A stretch of 64,000 bases of DNA from CBDCYS01 sp965226185. Lineage in GTDB: Bacteria > Acidobacteriota > Terriglobia > Bryobacterales > UBA6623. Each line of letters opens with the position of its first letter. The first letter of the stretch is position 1. The notes beneath the pieces were generated by a model. That model ran no database searches, had not been told where the DNA came from, and saw only the letters and a list, made by a program, of their open reading frames with translations. Shown piece by piece: positions 8,205-16,470 of this stretch. The translations under genes were made by a program, and so were the position numbers. The stretch lies in the NCBI GenBank assembly GCA_965226185.1, contig CBDDCT010000006.1, forward strand, positions 1 to 64,000. The letters run 5' to 3'.

Positions 8205-8895
8205 GTCGCGGTAGGGATGCCGGTCGCCCGGCACCCCCCGCACAGATCCGTACGTGAGCGTTGACTCATACGGCTCTTACCTCGGATGATGGCGTCAGCG
8301 CAAGCCAGACAACAGCTTCCGCTCCGCACGCCGCCCAGCGCATGGGGCACGGCCTGTCCGCCTCTGTGTGCGGTCCGTGGCGCACCCGACGACGTTCTCC
8401 TCGGTCCAGGCCCTTCCCTCCAGATCCTCCGCCGACGGTTCCCCGCCCTTGTTCGGACCCTTCGCGGGTACTACGGCCCGGTCCGACTCCTCGGCGGCGT
8501 ACGCGTGGGGCGTGCGGCTGTCGCCTTCCCCCACCAGCCTGCCACTTCGCGGCAGGCGCCCCCGAGGTCTCCCGGTTCTCGCGCAAGGAGTTTCCTGACG
8601 TGCACGGGTTCTCCGACCGCGCCGGGTTCGCACGCCGCTTGCGATAGCGCGGCGCTCGATGTTGCCTTCCCCTTCTGTCCACAAGGTCGGCACCCGAATC
8701 TAGGTATTTCGCGGCTCGATAGCCAGCCCGCCAGTGCCTCTGTCAACGCTTCACCCGCGACGTCGCCATCGCCGGCGCATGACTCGAGGTCAGCGTGGTT
8801 CGCTACTCCTTCACTCTGGGGCTCTTTCATCCCCGACTCCCCGCCGGTTTATCCCGGCGCTTTCGGACAGCGACCGATAACGGACGTTTTCCTGT
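8205..8895 (-). mobile_element. group II intron remnant lacking a reverse transcriptase
   Basis: On the minus strand, 8276-8245 folds as intron domain V. A GAGCCGUA / UACGGAUC stem with the AGC triad encloses UGAG/CUCA with a CG bulge. Domain VI follows (8244-8206, GGUGCCGGGCGACCGGCAUC) and the 3' end CCCTACCGCGAC is near 8205. Upstream, 8830-8471 encodes MKEPQSEGVANHADLESC..., a spurious peptide that I associate with the 5' part of bacterial group II introns. No reverse transcriptase/maturase ORF lies between the two parts. The exact 5' boundary is not visible; the IS256 element begins at about 8903. Domain V is confident; the left limit is an estimate. Confidence 0.7.
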
Positions 8896-8902
8896 TCGGC
8901 GG

Positions 8903-10341
8903 GTTGTGTAACAATTTTTCTGTAGAATGTTCTGGCCTGATTGACTGGGTCATCGTTTGTTTCCACGATGGATTGATTCAAGACAAACCATCAACAAAGG
9001 AGACGAAACGATGACCCCTGATCACAGTGACACGATTGCGAAGCTGGTGCAAGAGCTGTTTCAGCAAAGAGACGGCGTCAAGCGCTTGCTCGAAGAGCTG
9101 CTGAACGCGGCGATGAGAGCGGAGATGACCGAACAACTGGGTGCGGAGCGGCACGAGCGCAACCCACGGCGGCAAGGCTGGCGCAATGGCGCCAAGCCCC
9201 GCAAGCTGAAGACTCGTGTGGGAGAACTAGAGCTGCGAGTGCCTCAGCTGCGCAATAGCGAGCCCTACCATCCGTCGATGTTTGCACGCTGGCAGCGCAG
9301 CGAGCGGGCTCTGCTGGTGGCCTGTGCCGAGATGTATTTCCAGGGCGTTTCGACCCGGCGGGTGCAGCAGGTGCTGGATGAAATGTGCGGCTGCGATGTC
9401 TCGGCGATGACGGTTTCGCGGCTGGCCGGCGAGCTGGATGAGAAGCTGGCGGAGTTCCGCGGGCGGCGTCTGGATCAGCACGAATACCCCTATCTGATGA
9501 TTGACGCGCGTTATGAAAAAGTACGCCGGCAAGGGGGCATCCTCAGCGAGGCCGTGCTGGTGGTCACGGGGTTCAACGGGCAAGGGCAGCGTGAGATTTT
9601 AGACTGGCGCAACGGTGACAGCGAGTCGGAAGCCACTTGGGGAGAGCTGTTTCGGCAGCTCAACGAGCGCGGGTTGAGTGGGCTGCGGCTGATCGTCAGC
9701 GACGCCCATGGCGGCATCGTGGCAGCGCTGGGGAGGCACTTTCAAGGGGTGCGCTGGCAGCGTTGCCGGGTGCATTTCAAACGGGAGCTGGCACGCAAGG
9801 TGGCCCACCGGGAGTACCGCGAGGTGCTGAGTGAGCTGGCCGCTGTGTTCGCCGCCCGAGAAAAGGACGAGTGCTTGCGGCGCGGCGAGGAGATGGCCCA
9901 AAACTGGGAGACCCGGCGGCCGAAAGTGGCGGCGATGTTGCGGCACGGACTCGAGGATTGCCTGACGGTGCTGGATTTTCCCGAGGGCCATCGCCGCCGT
10001 CTGGGATCGACGAACATGCTGGAGCGGCTGATGAAGACGCTGAAGCAGCGCACGCGAGTGGTGGGAGTGTTTCCCAACCGGGCCTCGTGCGAGCGGCTGA
10101 TCGGGGCGATTTTGCTGGAGCGGCACGAGCAGTGGCAACTGGAGTCGCGGCCCTACTTCAGCATGGAGAACGCCGATCTGGAGGAGCTGGGTCCGGCGGA
10201 CCGGCAAGCAGCCTGAGAGCGCCGCCGCTGAGTCGGGACCTGCGGTCGCCCTACGGGCTCCCTGCGGCCCGACTCAGCGCAAACCTGAAATAGAGAGACA
10301 ACGTGGGAACAAACAAATTTACAGAAACCTTGTTGCACTAC
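8903..10341 (+). mobile_element. IS256-family insertion sequence
   Basis: Imperfect terminal inverted repeats bracket the transposase. The left end is TTGTGTAACAATTTTTCTGT (from 8904). The right end, read inwards on the minus strand, is TAGTGCAACAAGGTTTCTGT (10340-10321). They share the pattern T.GTG.AACAA..TTTCTGTA. No target-site duplication is obvious. The right end cuts into a reading frame that continues at 10342. Confidence 0.8.
9011..10216 (+). CDS. IS256-family transposase
   Basis: The 401-residue transposase starts at ATG 9011, preceded by AAAGGAGACGAAACG. The N-terminus and central region match the IS256/MULE type: HERNPRRQGWRNGAKPRKLKTRVGELELRVPQLR, YPYLMIDARYEKVR with the first catalytic Asp, and LRLIVSDAHGGI with the second. 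The final catalytic Glu is probably in the LERLMKTLKQRTRVVGVFPN region. Length is typical (about 400 residues) and no frameshift is seen, so the element may be active. Confidence 0.92.
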   Translation: MTPDHSDTIAKLVQELFQQRDGVKRLLEELLNAAMRAEMTEQLGAERHERNPRRQGWRNGAKPRKLKTRVGELELRVPQLRNSEPYHPSMFARWQRSERALLVACAEMYFQGVSTRRVQQVLDEMCGCDVSAMTVSRLAGELDEKLAEFRGRRLDQHEYPYLMIDARYEKVRRQGGILSEAVLVVTGFNGQGQREILDWRNGDSESEATWGELFRQLNERGLSGLRLIVSDAHGGIVAALGRHFQGVRWQRCRVHFKRELARKVAHREYREVLSELAAVFAAREKDECLRRGEEMAQNWETRRPKVAAMLRHGLEDCLTVLDFPEGHRRRLGSTNMLERLMKTLKQRTRVVGVFPNRASCERLIGAILLERHEQWQLESRPYFSMENADLEELGPADRQAA

Positions 10342-10933
10342 TCTAACAACCGAGCAATCCTTCCCAGGGCGATCTGTCCCTGAAGGCACCAACCGTGCCC
10401 GGAGATCAAACAGAGTGGGTACCCCGTTTAGAAGTGGACGAACCCCCGTTCAAAAATGGACGCCCCCCGTTCAGAAACGGACGGGGTCCGCCCACAGCCC
10501 CGTTCAAACACAAACGCCCCCCCGTTCGTTTTTGAACGGTTCTTTAGATAAGAAAGAAAGTACTGGTGGAAGGAGTAGAAGTAGCGGACGGACGTCAGGC
10601 GAGGACTCAATTTCGTCTTTCCGTCCAGATGATTCTCCTGCTTCTCCCGCTGATCAGGATTCCGCCGTAGGAGACTCGGGACACATCGACCTCAAAGCCT
10701 GGCCGGAGAGCGTCCGGGCGATCCGGGCTATCGGCCACTTCCCGCAACTAAGCGAGAAGAACGTCGGTCTGATCCTTCAGAAAGCGCACCAGGCAGGACT
10801 GGCCAATGCGGAATTTGGTGCCGAGGTCGAGGAGAGTGGAGTCAGTCTCTTCATTCGTGACGTGAAGTTCCAAGACCACCCGGTAATCTCACTGCTGTCC
10901 AAATTAGCTGAGCGGAGCGGGTTCGGCTGCTGA
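10342..10933 (+). pseudogene. gene fragment with Pro/Arg-rich repeat linker, cut by IS elements at both ends
   Basis: The frame ending at TGA 10933 is open back to the IS256 end, so the 5' part is lost. Its last dozen codons lie inside the IS4 element that begins at 10896. The retained part has a linker of repeated phrases (RSGRTPVQKWTPPVQKRTG) encoded by about five degenerate 20-22 bp repeats of the form CCCGTTCAAAAATGGACG (10421-10540). A compact C-terminal segment follows (LKAWPESVRAIRAIGHFPQLSEKN). Linkers of this type occur, as I recall, in helix-turn-helix replication or regulatory proteins of accessory DNA. The function is not established. Confidence 0.55.
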
Positions 10934-12299
10934 AAACACGCCAGAAAGCCCCGCCAGGAGGCCGATCTGGGAACCAGGTTGCCGGTTTGGACAAGATAGA
11001 AATCATGCTGCTGTCCCAATTAGGCCTCCATTCCCGCCAGTAATAATTGCTGTGGCGACTCGGGTTCGCTGCCCGGCGGCGGGTGAAACGGTTCGTCCAG
11101 CCAGGCGAACAATTCGCGGTGCACAAACAACTGCTGCCGCAACAAAGCGACCAGATTGGACAAGCTCCAGCCCCAACGCGCCCGCAGCTTTAAGTACCGC
11201 AGCAGCAAGATCGCGATCAGCGCCGTCCAGATCTGGATCTTCAGCGCGTTCGCCGAGGTGCCCACGAAGGTCTTCACCCGCAAGTTCTGCTTGAGAGCCT
11301 TGAAAAACAGCTCCACTTGCCAGCGGTCTTGATAAATGGCGGCAATCGTTGCGGCCGCCAACCCCAGGTGATTCGTCAAGAACACGAGCGTGCGCTGCTG
11401 CTTGGCGTCGAAGTATTCGATGCGGCGGAACACCACCTCGGAGCCGCTGGCGGCCAGCGAGGGAAAGAAGATCACTTCGTCGCGGCGCACGCCTCCGGGA
11501 CGGCGCGGCAACGGGCGCTGTTCGAGAACCTCGTAGTTGGCCCCGCGTTTCAATCGTGTGACAAAGAAAACGCCCCGCTCGCTCAGCTCGGCGAACCAGT
11601 CGTAGTCGTTGTAACCGCGGTCGAAGACCACGATCGTGCCGCGGTCGAACGACATTTTGCGGGCCGGCGCCAGGTCGGGCGTCTTGGCGTCGGTGACCAC
11701 GCAGAAGCTGGGCAGGTAGCCGTCGTGATCGAGTACCAGATGGAGCTTGACGGCGCCCTTGGTGCGCTGGAACTGGGCCCAATCAAACAGCGAGGCGCAC
11801 AGATCGATGACGCTGGCGTCCAGACTCAGCAGCTTGTTTTTGAAACGGAACTTGTGGCCCGGCGCCGCGCCGCGGCACTTCGCCAGCAGTTGATGAAAGA
11901 CCGTTTCGTAGATCTGCCAAGGGCGTTGCCGGTTGGCGTAGGCCAGCGTCGAGCGCGGCGGTGCGGCGGACAAGCCCAGGTGCCGCAGCTTGCCTTCGCT
12001 GGCCGCCAGACCGCCGCAAATCTCACGCAACGACTGGGCGCGGCCGAGCTGGCAGAACAGCATGGCGACGAACTGTCCCCAGCAAGTGAAGCCGCGGGCG
12101 TGGCGCTCCCCGCGATGCTGGCGGACGGCCTGTTCAAACTCCGAACGCGGGAACAGCTTTAACAATTGAGAGAAAATACTGCATACTTGACTCATGGCGG
12201 GGCCTCCTCGGGCGGGTTGGTTCATAGGCCTGAACCCAATCCCAACCTAACAGAGGTTCCGCCTCCCCGGCTTACGAATTCAAAACGCTAATTTGGACA
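10896..12299 (-). mobile_element. IS4-family insertion sequence
   Basis: A perfect 13-bp terminal inverted repeat, TGTCCAAATTAGC (10896-10908) and GCTAATTTGGACA (12287-12299), encloses one transposase gene. The element is 1404 bp. The flanks (…TCTCACTGC and AGAGTGCCC…) are not a direct duplication and lie in two different truncated genes. This suggests a deletion or rearrangement at the element rather than a simple insertion. Confidence 0.82.
11020..12225 (-). CDS. IS4-family transposase
   Basis: The frame encodes 401 residues; the probable start is the internal Met of MSQVCSIFSQLLKLFPR (ATG 12195). IS4 features include HARGFTCWGQFVAMLFCQLGRAQSLREI, LSLDASVIDLC (first Asp), VVFDRGYNDYDWF (second Asp), and a YREK-like block around IAAIYQDRWQVELFFKALKQNL that contains the catalytic Glu. 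No stops or frameshifts are seen, so it is probably functional. It is transcribed towards the 10896 end. Confidence 0.92.
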   Translation of the reverse strand: MNQPARGGPAMSQVCSIFSQLLKLFPRSEFEQAVRQHRGERHARGFTCWGQFVAMLFCQLGRAQSLREICGGLAASEGKLRHLGLSAAPPRSTLAYANRQRPWQIYETVFHQLLAKCRGAAPGHKFRFKNKLLSLDASVIDLCASLFDWAQFQRTKGAVKLHLVLDHDGYLPSFCVVTDAKTPDLAPARKMSFDRGTIVVFDRGYNDYDWFAELSERGVFFVTRLKRGANYEVLEQRPLPRRPGGVRRDEVIFFPSLAASGSEVVFRRIEYFDAKQQRTLVFLTNHLGLAAATIAAIYQDRWQVELFFKALKQNLRVKTFVGTSANALKIQIWTALIAILLLRYLKLRARWGWSLSNLVALLRQQLFVHRELFAWLDEPFHPPPGSEPESPQQLLLAGMEA

Positions 12300-12488
12300 A
12301 GAGTGCCCTTGCGCATGCTCCGACGCGAGCGCGCGGTTCGCTTGCAGGACAAGCGCGACAGCTTCCTTCAAGTCTGCCCTGGCCTCCTCCAGTGTCGCGC
12401 CTTGGGTGTTCGCGCCGGGCAGCTCTTCGACGAACCCGATGTACCCCCCGGGAACGCGCCGGAAAACAGCCGTTAATTCGAGTTCCAT
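12288..12488 (-). CDS. HicB-family antitoxin, C-terminus cut by IS4 element
   Basis: ATG 12488 with GGAGG eight bases upstream begins a 66-residue HicB-like protein: MELELTAVFRRVPGGYIGFVEELPGANTQGATLEEARADLKEAVALVLQANRAL. The pattern E-LPGAN-QG-T-EEA---L-EA is characteristic of the HicB partial RNase-H fold. The stop codon lies inside the inverted repeat of the neighbouring IS4 element, so the native C-terminus is lost. A HicA partner gene is not present, and may have been removed with the deleted DNA. A longer frame up to 12668 includes a leader hairpin and is not a real extension. Confidence 0.8.
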   Translation of the reverse strand: MELELTAVFRRVPGGYIGFVEELPGANTQGATLEEARADLKEAVALVLQANRALASEHAQGHSCPN

Positions 12489-12547
12489 CAGTGGGCCTCC
12501 AAACTTATAATACCTTTGGCTGGCGCACGGCACGTGCGTGGCACTAG

Positions 12548-12570
12548 ACCCCAGGCTTACGCCTGGGGCT
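12548..12570. terminator. perfect palindromic hairpin upstream of hicB
   Basis: CCCCAGGC (12549-12556), TTAC, GCCTGGGG (12561-12568) form a perfect 8-bp stem with a 4-base loop, extended by AG/CT. No clear T-tract follows on either strand. I recognise this palindrome as a type scattered in intergenic DNA of such genomes. It may be a structural or RNA element. Confidence 0.55.
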
Positions 12571-12752
12571 CTGAGTGTCGTCCCGAAGTTTTCCGCCACA
12601 TTCGGCAAGGATTCGACTTCGTGAACACTGAAGCACGGACGCGGACCAGAACGAAGGCCCCGCGGCAACCATCAGCCGGCTTGGCTAGCACGCCGGGCTA
12701 GCGCAACGAAGTAACGGCGGGCGGCGCCTTCCTCCCACGATAGAATGAAGTC

Positions 12753-13604
12753 ATGAGAACCCCTTTTGCCGACACCGACCGCTCGGTGGTTGTCGAGGGA
12801 GTGCGGCTGCACCTGGCGCATCCCGACGAGATCCCGATTCACTGGGTGGGCCAGGAAGAGCTGATGGGGCAACTGCAGGCCGCCTGGCTGACCATCCACG
12901 AGCATGACGTCCCGATGACCCCGCGCCTGCTCGGCAAGCCGGGTGTCGGCAAGACAACTCTCGCCTACGCCGCCGCCGAGAAACTGGGACGGGAGGTCTA
13001 CATGATGCAGGCCACCCTCGACACCAGGCCCGAGGACCTGCTCGTCACTCCGGTCATCGAAGGCGAAAGCCGGCTTCGCTACGTGGCCTCGCCCCTGGTG
13101 ACCGCCATGATCCGGGGCGGCGTCGTCATCCTGGACGAAGGAAACCGCATGAGCGAAAGGAGCTGGGCGTCGCTGGCGCCTCTGCTCGACAATCGCCGCT
13201 ATGTCGAGTCGATCGTCGCGGGCGTCAAGATCCATGCGCACAAGGAATTCCGCATGGTGACGACGATGAATGACGATGCCTCGACATTTGAGTTGCCGGA
13301 GTACATTCATTCGCGCCTGCAGCCGCAAATCTTCATCGACTTTCCCGAGCGGGACGAGGAACGCGCCATCCTGAAGGAAAACCTGCCGTTCGCCGACGAC
13401 GAGGTCCTCGACTACGTCACGGATTTTCTTCAGGCCGCGCACGCCGCCGACGAGCGCTACACGGCGCGTGACGGCATCAACATCGCCCGTTTCGGACTCA
13501 AGCTGGCCAGCGCCAACTCGGCGCCCGGCAAAGCCAAGCTGCTCCACACGGCGGTGGTCCAAACTCTCGGACGCGAGGCGCTGCGTTATGTTCCGCGAGG
13601 GTGA
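12753..13604 (+). CDS. MoxR-type AAA+ ATPase
   Basis: The 283-residue cytoplasmic ATPase belongs to the MoxR/CbbQ (AAA_5) group, which remodels partner proteins. Walker A is GKPGVGKTT (residues 61-69) and Walker B is GGVVILDE (122-129). A sensor-1 block FRMVTTMND lies near 166-174 and an arginine finger candidate is R188 in HSRLQP. MoxR proteins normally work with a VWA-domain partner. None is seen here. Instead the next gene overlaps this one by 17 bases and encodes an unusual 637-residue protein, which implies translational coupling and a shared function. A fragment of the dispersed repeat GCGCAACGAAGTAA lies just upstream (12701-12714). Confidence 0.88.
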   Translation: MRTPFADTDRSVVVEGVRLHLAHPDEIPIHWVGQEELMGQLQAAWLTIHEHDVPMTPRLLGKPGVGKTTLAYAAAEKLGREVYMMQATLDTRPEDLLVTPVIEGESRLRYVASPLVTAMIRGGVVILDEGNRMSERSWASLAPLLDNRRYVESIVAGVKIHAHKEFRMVTTMNDDASTFELPEYIHSRLQPQIFIDFPERDEERAILKENLPFADDEVLDYVTDFLQAAHAADERYTARDGINIARFGLKLASANSAPGKAKLLHTAVVQTLGREALRYVPRG

Positions 13605-15501
13605 CGCGGGAAGCTTGCGCCGGGGCCGGATTCGCTATTTCCCTGTCGTGCCCGGCCGGCTGGAATTCGCCGCGTTGCTGCGCCAAGAACTCCTGCGCGA
13701 GAAGCCAACGGTCGTGGCCGTCGAACTTCCGGTGACGCTCGAAGCGGCCTATCAACGGGCCATCGGCCGGCTTCCCGAACTCTCCGTCATCACCTACGAG
13801 GACGAAGGCCAAGACCGCGCCATCTACCTGCCGGTCGAGGTGACGGATCCGTTCACCGAAGCGCTGAGAACCGCGCGCGAAATCGGCGCGGAGACGGTTT
13901 TTCTCGATCCCGATGTCAGCGAGCGGCCCCATGTCGAGGATCACTACCCCCATCCCTATGCTGTCGAGCGGCTGGGGCTTGAGAAGTACGTTGAGTCCTA
14001 CAGGGTGACTCCGCAGCCGCGCTCGCAACAGTTGGCTGTCCATGCCGAAGGGCTCGCCTGGAAGCTGCAAGGGTTGGACCCGGAGGCCACGATTGTCACG
14101 GTGGTCTCGCTCAATTTGCTGGACCCTCTGCTGGAGGCCATGGAGCGCCCCCAAACGCAGCCAATGCGCAAAGTGACGCGGCGAGGCGTCCAGGTGCTGA
14201 ATCCGCACCCCGAGTGCCTTGCGGAAATTCTGACGGAAATGCCCTTTCTCCAAGCCGTCTATGAAGTGCGCCGAAAAGGGGAAGCGCCCCCCGCCCCGCC
14301 GCGAATCGAAACCCGCGAAGTGCATGGATTCTCGGTGGTCGCCCCGCCCGCCGGGGACCCCAAGACAGCCGCGGTCGCGCGCGCGGCGCAAGAACCCCTT
14401 GACCGCCAGCAGTTGCATTTCCGGCTTTTCAGCGAGACAGAACGCCAATACCAAAACAACACCGGCGAGGAAGTGACCCACTGGCAACGGCGCCTCTGGG
14501 CCCGCTACACGCGAAACCTGGCGCTTGTGTCACAAGAGTTGCTGGCGGGATTGTTTGAGCTGACCGTCGCCGCCCGTTCGCTCGTGGACGACAATTTCGG
14601 CTGGGAGATGTGGGAAGCGGCCGGCGCCTACCCCGCGCAGAAGACCGAAACGGACTTGATGACCGTCAAGCTCTCAGGCGAACAGATGTGGCTGAACACC
14701 CGTCTGATCCGCCTGCGCAGGCGGCTTCCGAGGAAAAAGGGAAGGCGGCGTCCCCAGGGTCTCAAAGGCCGCAAGAAAGAACGCTTTCCCGGCGAATGGC
14801 AAAAAAAATGGACCGGGCGCGGTATCTGCTCCTATCCGCCGGAAGACTTGGTGATCGAGAACTACGGCGTGTTCCTCAAGAAAAAGGGCAAAGGCATCCT
14901 TTCCGAGGAGCGCTCTCACGCCGAACCTTTCACGACTTCGTTGCTCGATGGGATCGACCTGCGCGAAACGCTGCGGAACTGGCACGAAAAGAAGATCTAC
15001 GTGCGCCAGAACCAGCGCGTCTCCGGCGAAGTCGGGGCCGTGGTGATCATCTTCGACGAAGACCGCGACAACCGCTACCCCTACTGCCTCACCTGGCTCG
15101 GAGAGCACCAGAACGAATCGGACATGGCATTCTATGCGACCGACCCGTTCGACAAGATGGTCGGTCCGGGCATCGGGCGAGCCGAGTACGGCGGCCTGCT
15201 GCTGTCGCTGCCGTCGCGGCGCATGATGGATGTTTGGACGGACTTCGACTACTCGTTCGCGAAGACAAAGCCGGAAAAATTGCTTCTGGCCGCGCTGGAC
15301 TACACGCTGGAGCGGCTGGTCGTCTACGTAGCCCCGAAACCGCCTCGCTCGATGTTCCAAAGTATCGCCGGAAGGCTGGGCCGCAAGATCGTTTACATAC
15401 CCGTCGGCCAGCTTTCCCCCGTGGCGCTCAAGAAGCTCCGCGTGATGCACGTGCTCGACGGCCACGACAAGAGAGCCGTCGCCAAGGATTACGTTTGGTG
15501 A
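13588..15501 (+). CDS. MoxR partner protein with TraB/DUF5682-like N-terminus, function unknown
   Basis: The 637-residue protein starts at ATG 13588 inside the end of the ATPase gene. Residues 14-60 (RIRYFPVVPGRLEFAALLRQELLREKPTVVAVELPVT split over two strands) resemble the TraB/PrgY or DUF5682 pattern, in which a protein 'per genome locus' notes that a region's I--KP--V-VELP follows a helix. This is a weak, pattern-based assignment. A highly basic segment lies around residues 372-400 (LRRRLPRKKGRRRPQG). The C-terminal half (GEVGAVVIIFDEDRD, EYGGLLLSLPSRRMMDVWTDFDY, VVYVAPKPPRSMFQSIAG) matches no family I know. There is no signal peptide or membrane segment. The coupling to a MoxR ATPase suggests it is the ATPase substrate or effector. 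Confidence 0.75.
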   Translation: MFREGDAGSLRRGRIRYFPVVPGRLEFAALLRQELLREKPTVVAVELPVTLEAAYQRAIGRLPELSVITYEDEGQDRAIYLPVEVTDPFTEALRTAREIGAETVFLDPDVSERPHVEDHYPHPYAVERLGLEKYVESYRVTPQPRSQQLAVHAEGLAWKLQGLDPEATIVTVVSLNLLDPLLEAMERPQTQPMRKVTRRGVQVLNPHPECLAEILTEMPFLQAVYEVRRKGEAPPAPPRIETREVHGFSVVAPPAGDPKTAAVARAAQEPLDRQQLHFRLFSETERQYQNNTGEEVTHWQRRLWARYTRNLALVSQELLAGLFELTVAARSLVDDNFGWEMWEAAGAYPAQKTETDLMTVKLSGEQMWLNTRLIRLRRRLPRKKGRRRPQGLKGRKKERFPGEWQKKWTGRGICSYPPEDLVIENYGVFLKKKGKGILSEERSHAEPFTTSLLDGIDLRETLRNWHEKKIYVRQNQRVSGEVGAVVIIFDEDRDNRYPYCLTWLGEHQNESDMAFYATDPFDKMVGPGIGRAEYGGLLLSLPSRRMMDVWTDFDYSFAKTKPEKLLLAALDYTLERLVVYVAPKPPRSMFQSIAGRLGRKIVYIPVGQLSPVALKKLRVMHVLDGHDKRAVAKDYVW

Positions 15502-15702
15502 ACAGAGCCCGGGCTGTTTCAGAGCCCCGACCGCAAGGGAGGGGTCAAGCCACCCGCTCGCAATACGCCGGCACGGCCACCGAAACCCCGCTCAGCTCCG
15601 GCCTCCCTCCGCCGTGAGGGCCGCGGCCGCACCCTGTCACTCCGCGAATCTCGTTTTGTGCAATGCGAAACAAGGGGCCGGGCAACTGGCGCGAGGTTGA
15701 CG

Positions 15703-16185
15703 ATGAGAGAAATGATTACTGGAAAAACTTTCGTATTGCCGTTTTTTTTGCTGGCGTTTGCCGCCTACGGGCAGCGGCCGTCCGCTCCGCCCAAGCCGGA
15801 CGTACCCTATATCGTCCACGCGAACAATCTGGTCGAGACCGAGTCTTCACGAGCGATCGAGCAAACGAAGAAGAACGAACAATGGTATTTCGTCGAGGCT
15901 ATGTCGTCCGGCGTCAATACTCCGATGGCGCGGCCCGAGTTTGTGCTGAAAGCCGAAAACCTGGATCCAGACAGCTTGGAACTCTATCGTTTCGAGCCCA
16001 AGAACGGCAAACGAGAGATCCTCATCCGCAAAAAGAAGAAGGTGCTCGCGCGGCCTTACTTCCTTTCACTCGAGACTTTAGAGCCCGACGTATTTCGCAT
16101 TCGCGTGGACGGCGTGCTGGAGAACGGCGAGTACTGCCTTACACCGAATGGTTCCGACTCGGTGTTCTGCTTCACCGTCTACTAG
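15703..16185 (+). CDS. small secreted protein of unknown function
   Basis: ATG 15703 begins a 160-residue protein with a Sec signal peptide (MREMITGKTFVLPFFLLAFAAYGQ). The mature part begins PSAPPKPDVPYIVHANNLVETE and ends with two Cys in NGEYCLTPNGSDSVFCFTVY. Length and composition suggest a compact beta-rich periplasmic protein. I recognise no family. An in-frame upstream extension to 15658 lacks a signal-like sequence and is unlikely. The preceding 200 bases hold only GC-rich imperfect hairpins. Confidence 0.72.
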   Translation: MREMITGKTFVLPFFLLAFAAYGQRPSAPPKPDVPYIVHANNLVETESSRAIEQTKKNEQWYFVEAMSSGVNTPMARPEFVLKAENLDPDSLELYRFEPKNGKREILIRKKKKVLARPYFLSLETLEPDVFRIRVDGVLENGEYCLTPNGSDSVFCFTVY

Positions 16186-16188
16186 CCG

Positions 16189-16470
16189 TTAGGCGCAATT
16201 CCACTTGACGAAATAGAACAGCAGCGGCGACTTGCCGGTGTTCTCGATTCCGTGCGGCACGTTTGCTTTGCAGTACATGATCGACCCTGCTTCGCACTGC
16301 GTCACTTCGCCGTCGAGGGAGATCTCCCCACGGCCTTCGGCAACGATCAGAATCTCCTCTTCTGGATGCTGGTGCGGAGCATGCGGACTCGCTCCGGCGT
16401 TCAGCCGCAAACTTCCCGATTCGAAAGCCTTGAGCTGTTCGGTTTCTCCCGTGTAACCTGAATTATGCAC
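16189..16470 (-). pseudogene. cupin domain, 5' part separated by IS1380 insertion
   Basis: The frame encodes a cupin fold core: GSLRLNAGASPHAPHQHPEEEILIVAEGRGEI carries the His-His-Glu metal motif, and MYCKANVPHGIENTGKSPLLFYFVKW the second His motif. The apparent start ATG lies inside the IS inverted repeat (MHNSG... is IS sequence), so it is not a native start. Deleting the IS and one copy of the TGTAA duplication joins this frame directly to the methyltransferase at 18253-19161. The peptide across the join reads EQLEADYTGETEQLKAFESG. It may once have been the C-terminal domain of that protein. Confidence 0.75.

Noticed and set aside
8286..9014. Plus-strand frames of up to 242 codons over the intron remnant
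   Set aside because: They lie antisense to group II intron RNA sequence and into the IS256 inverted repeat.
8892..10350. Target-site duplication for the IS256 element
   Set aside because: The 8-9 bases outside each inverted repeat do not match.
12489..12668. 60-residue N-terminal extension of HicB
   Set aside because: The extension crosses a perfect hairpin and lacks family similarity. ATG 12488 has a strong ribosome site.
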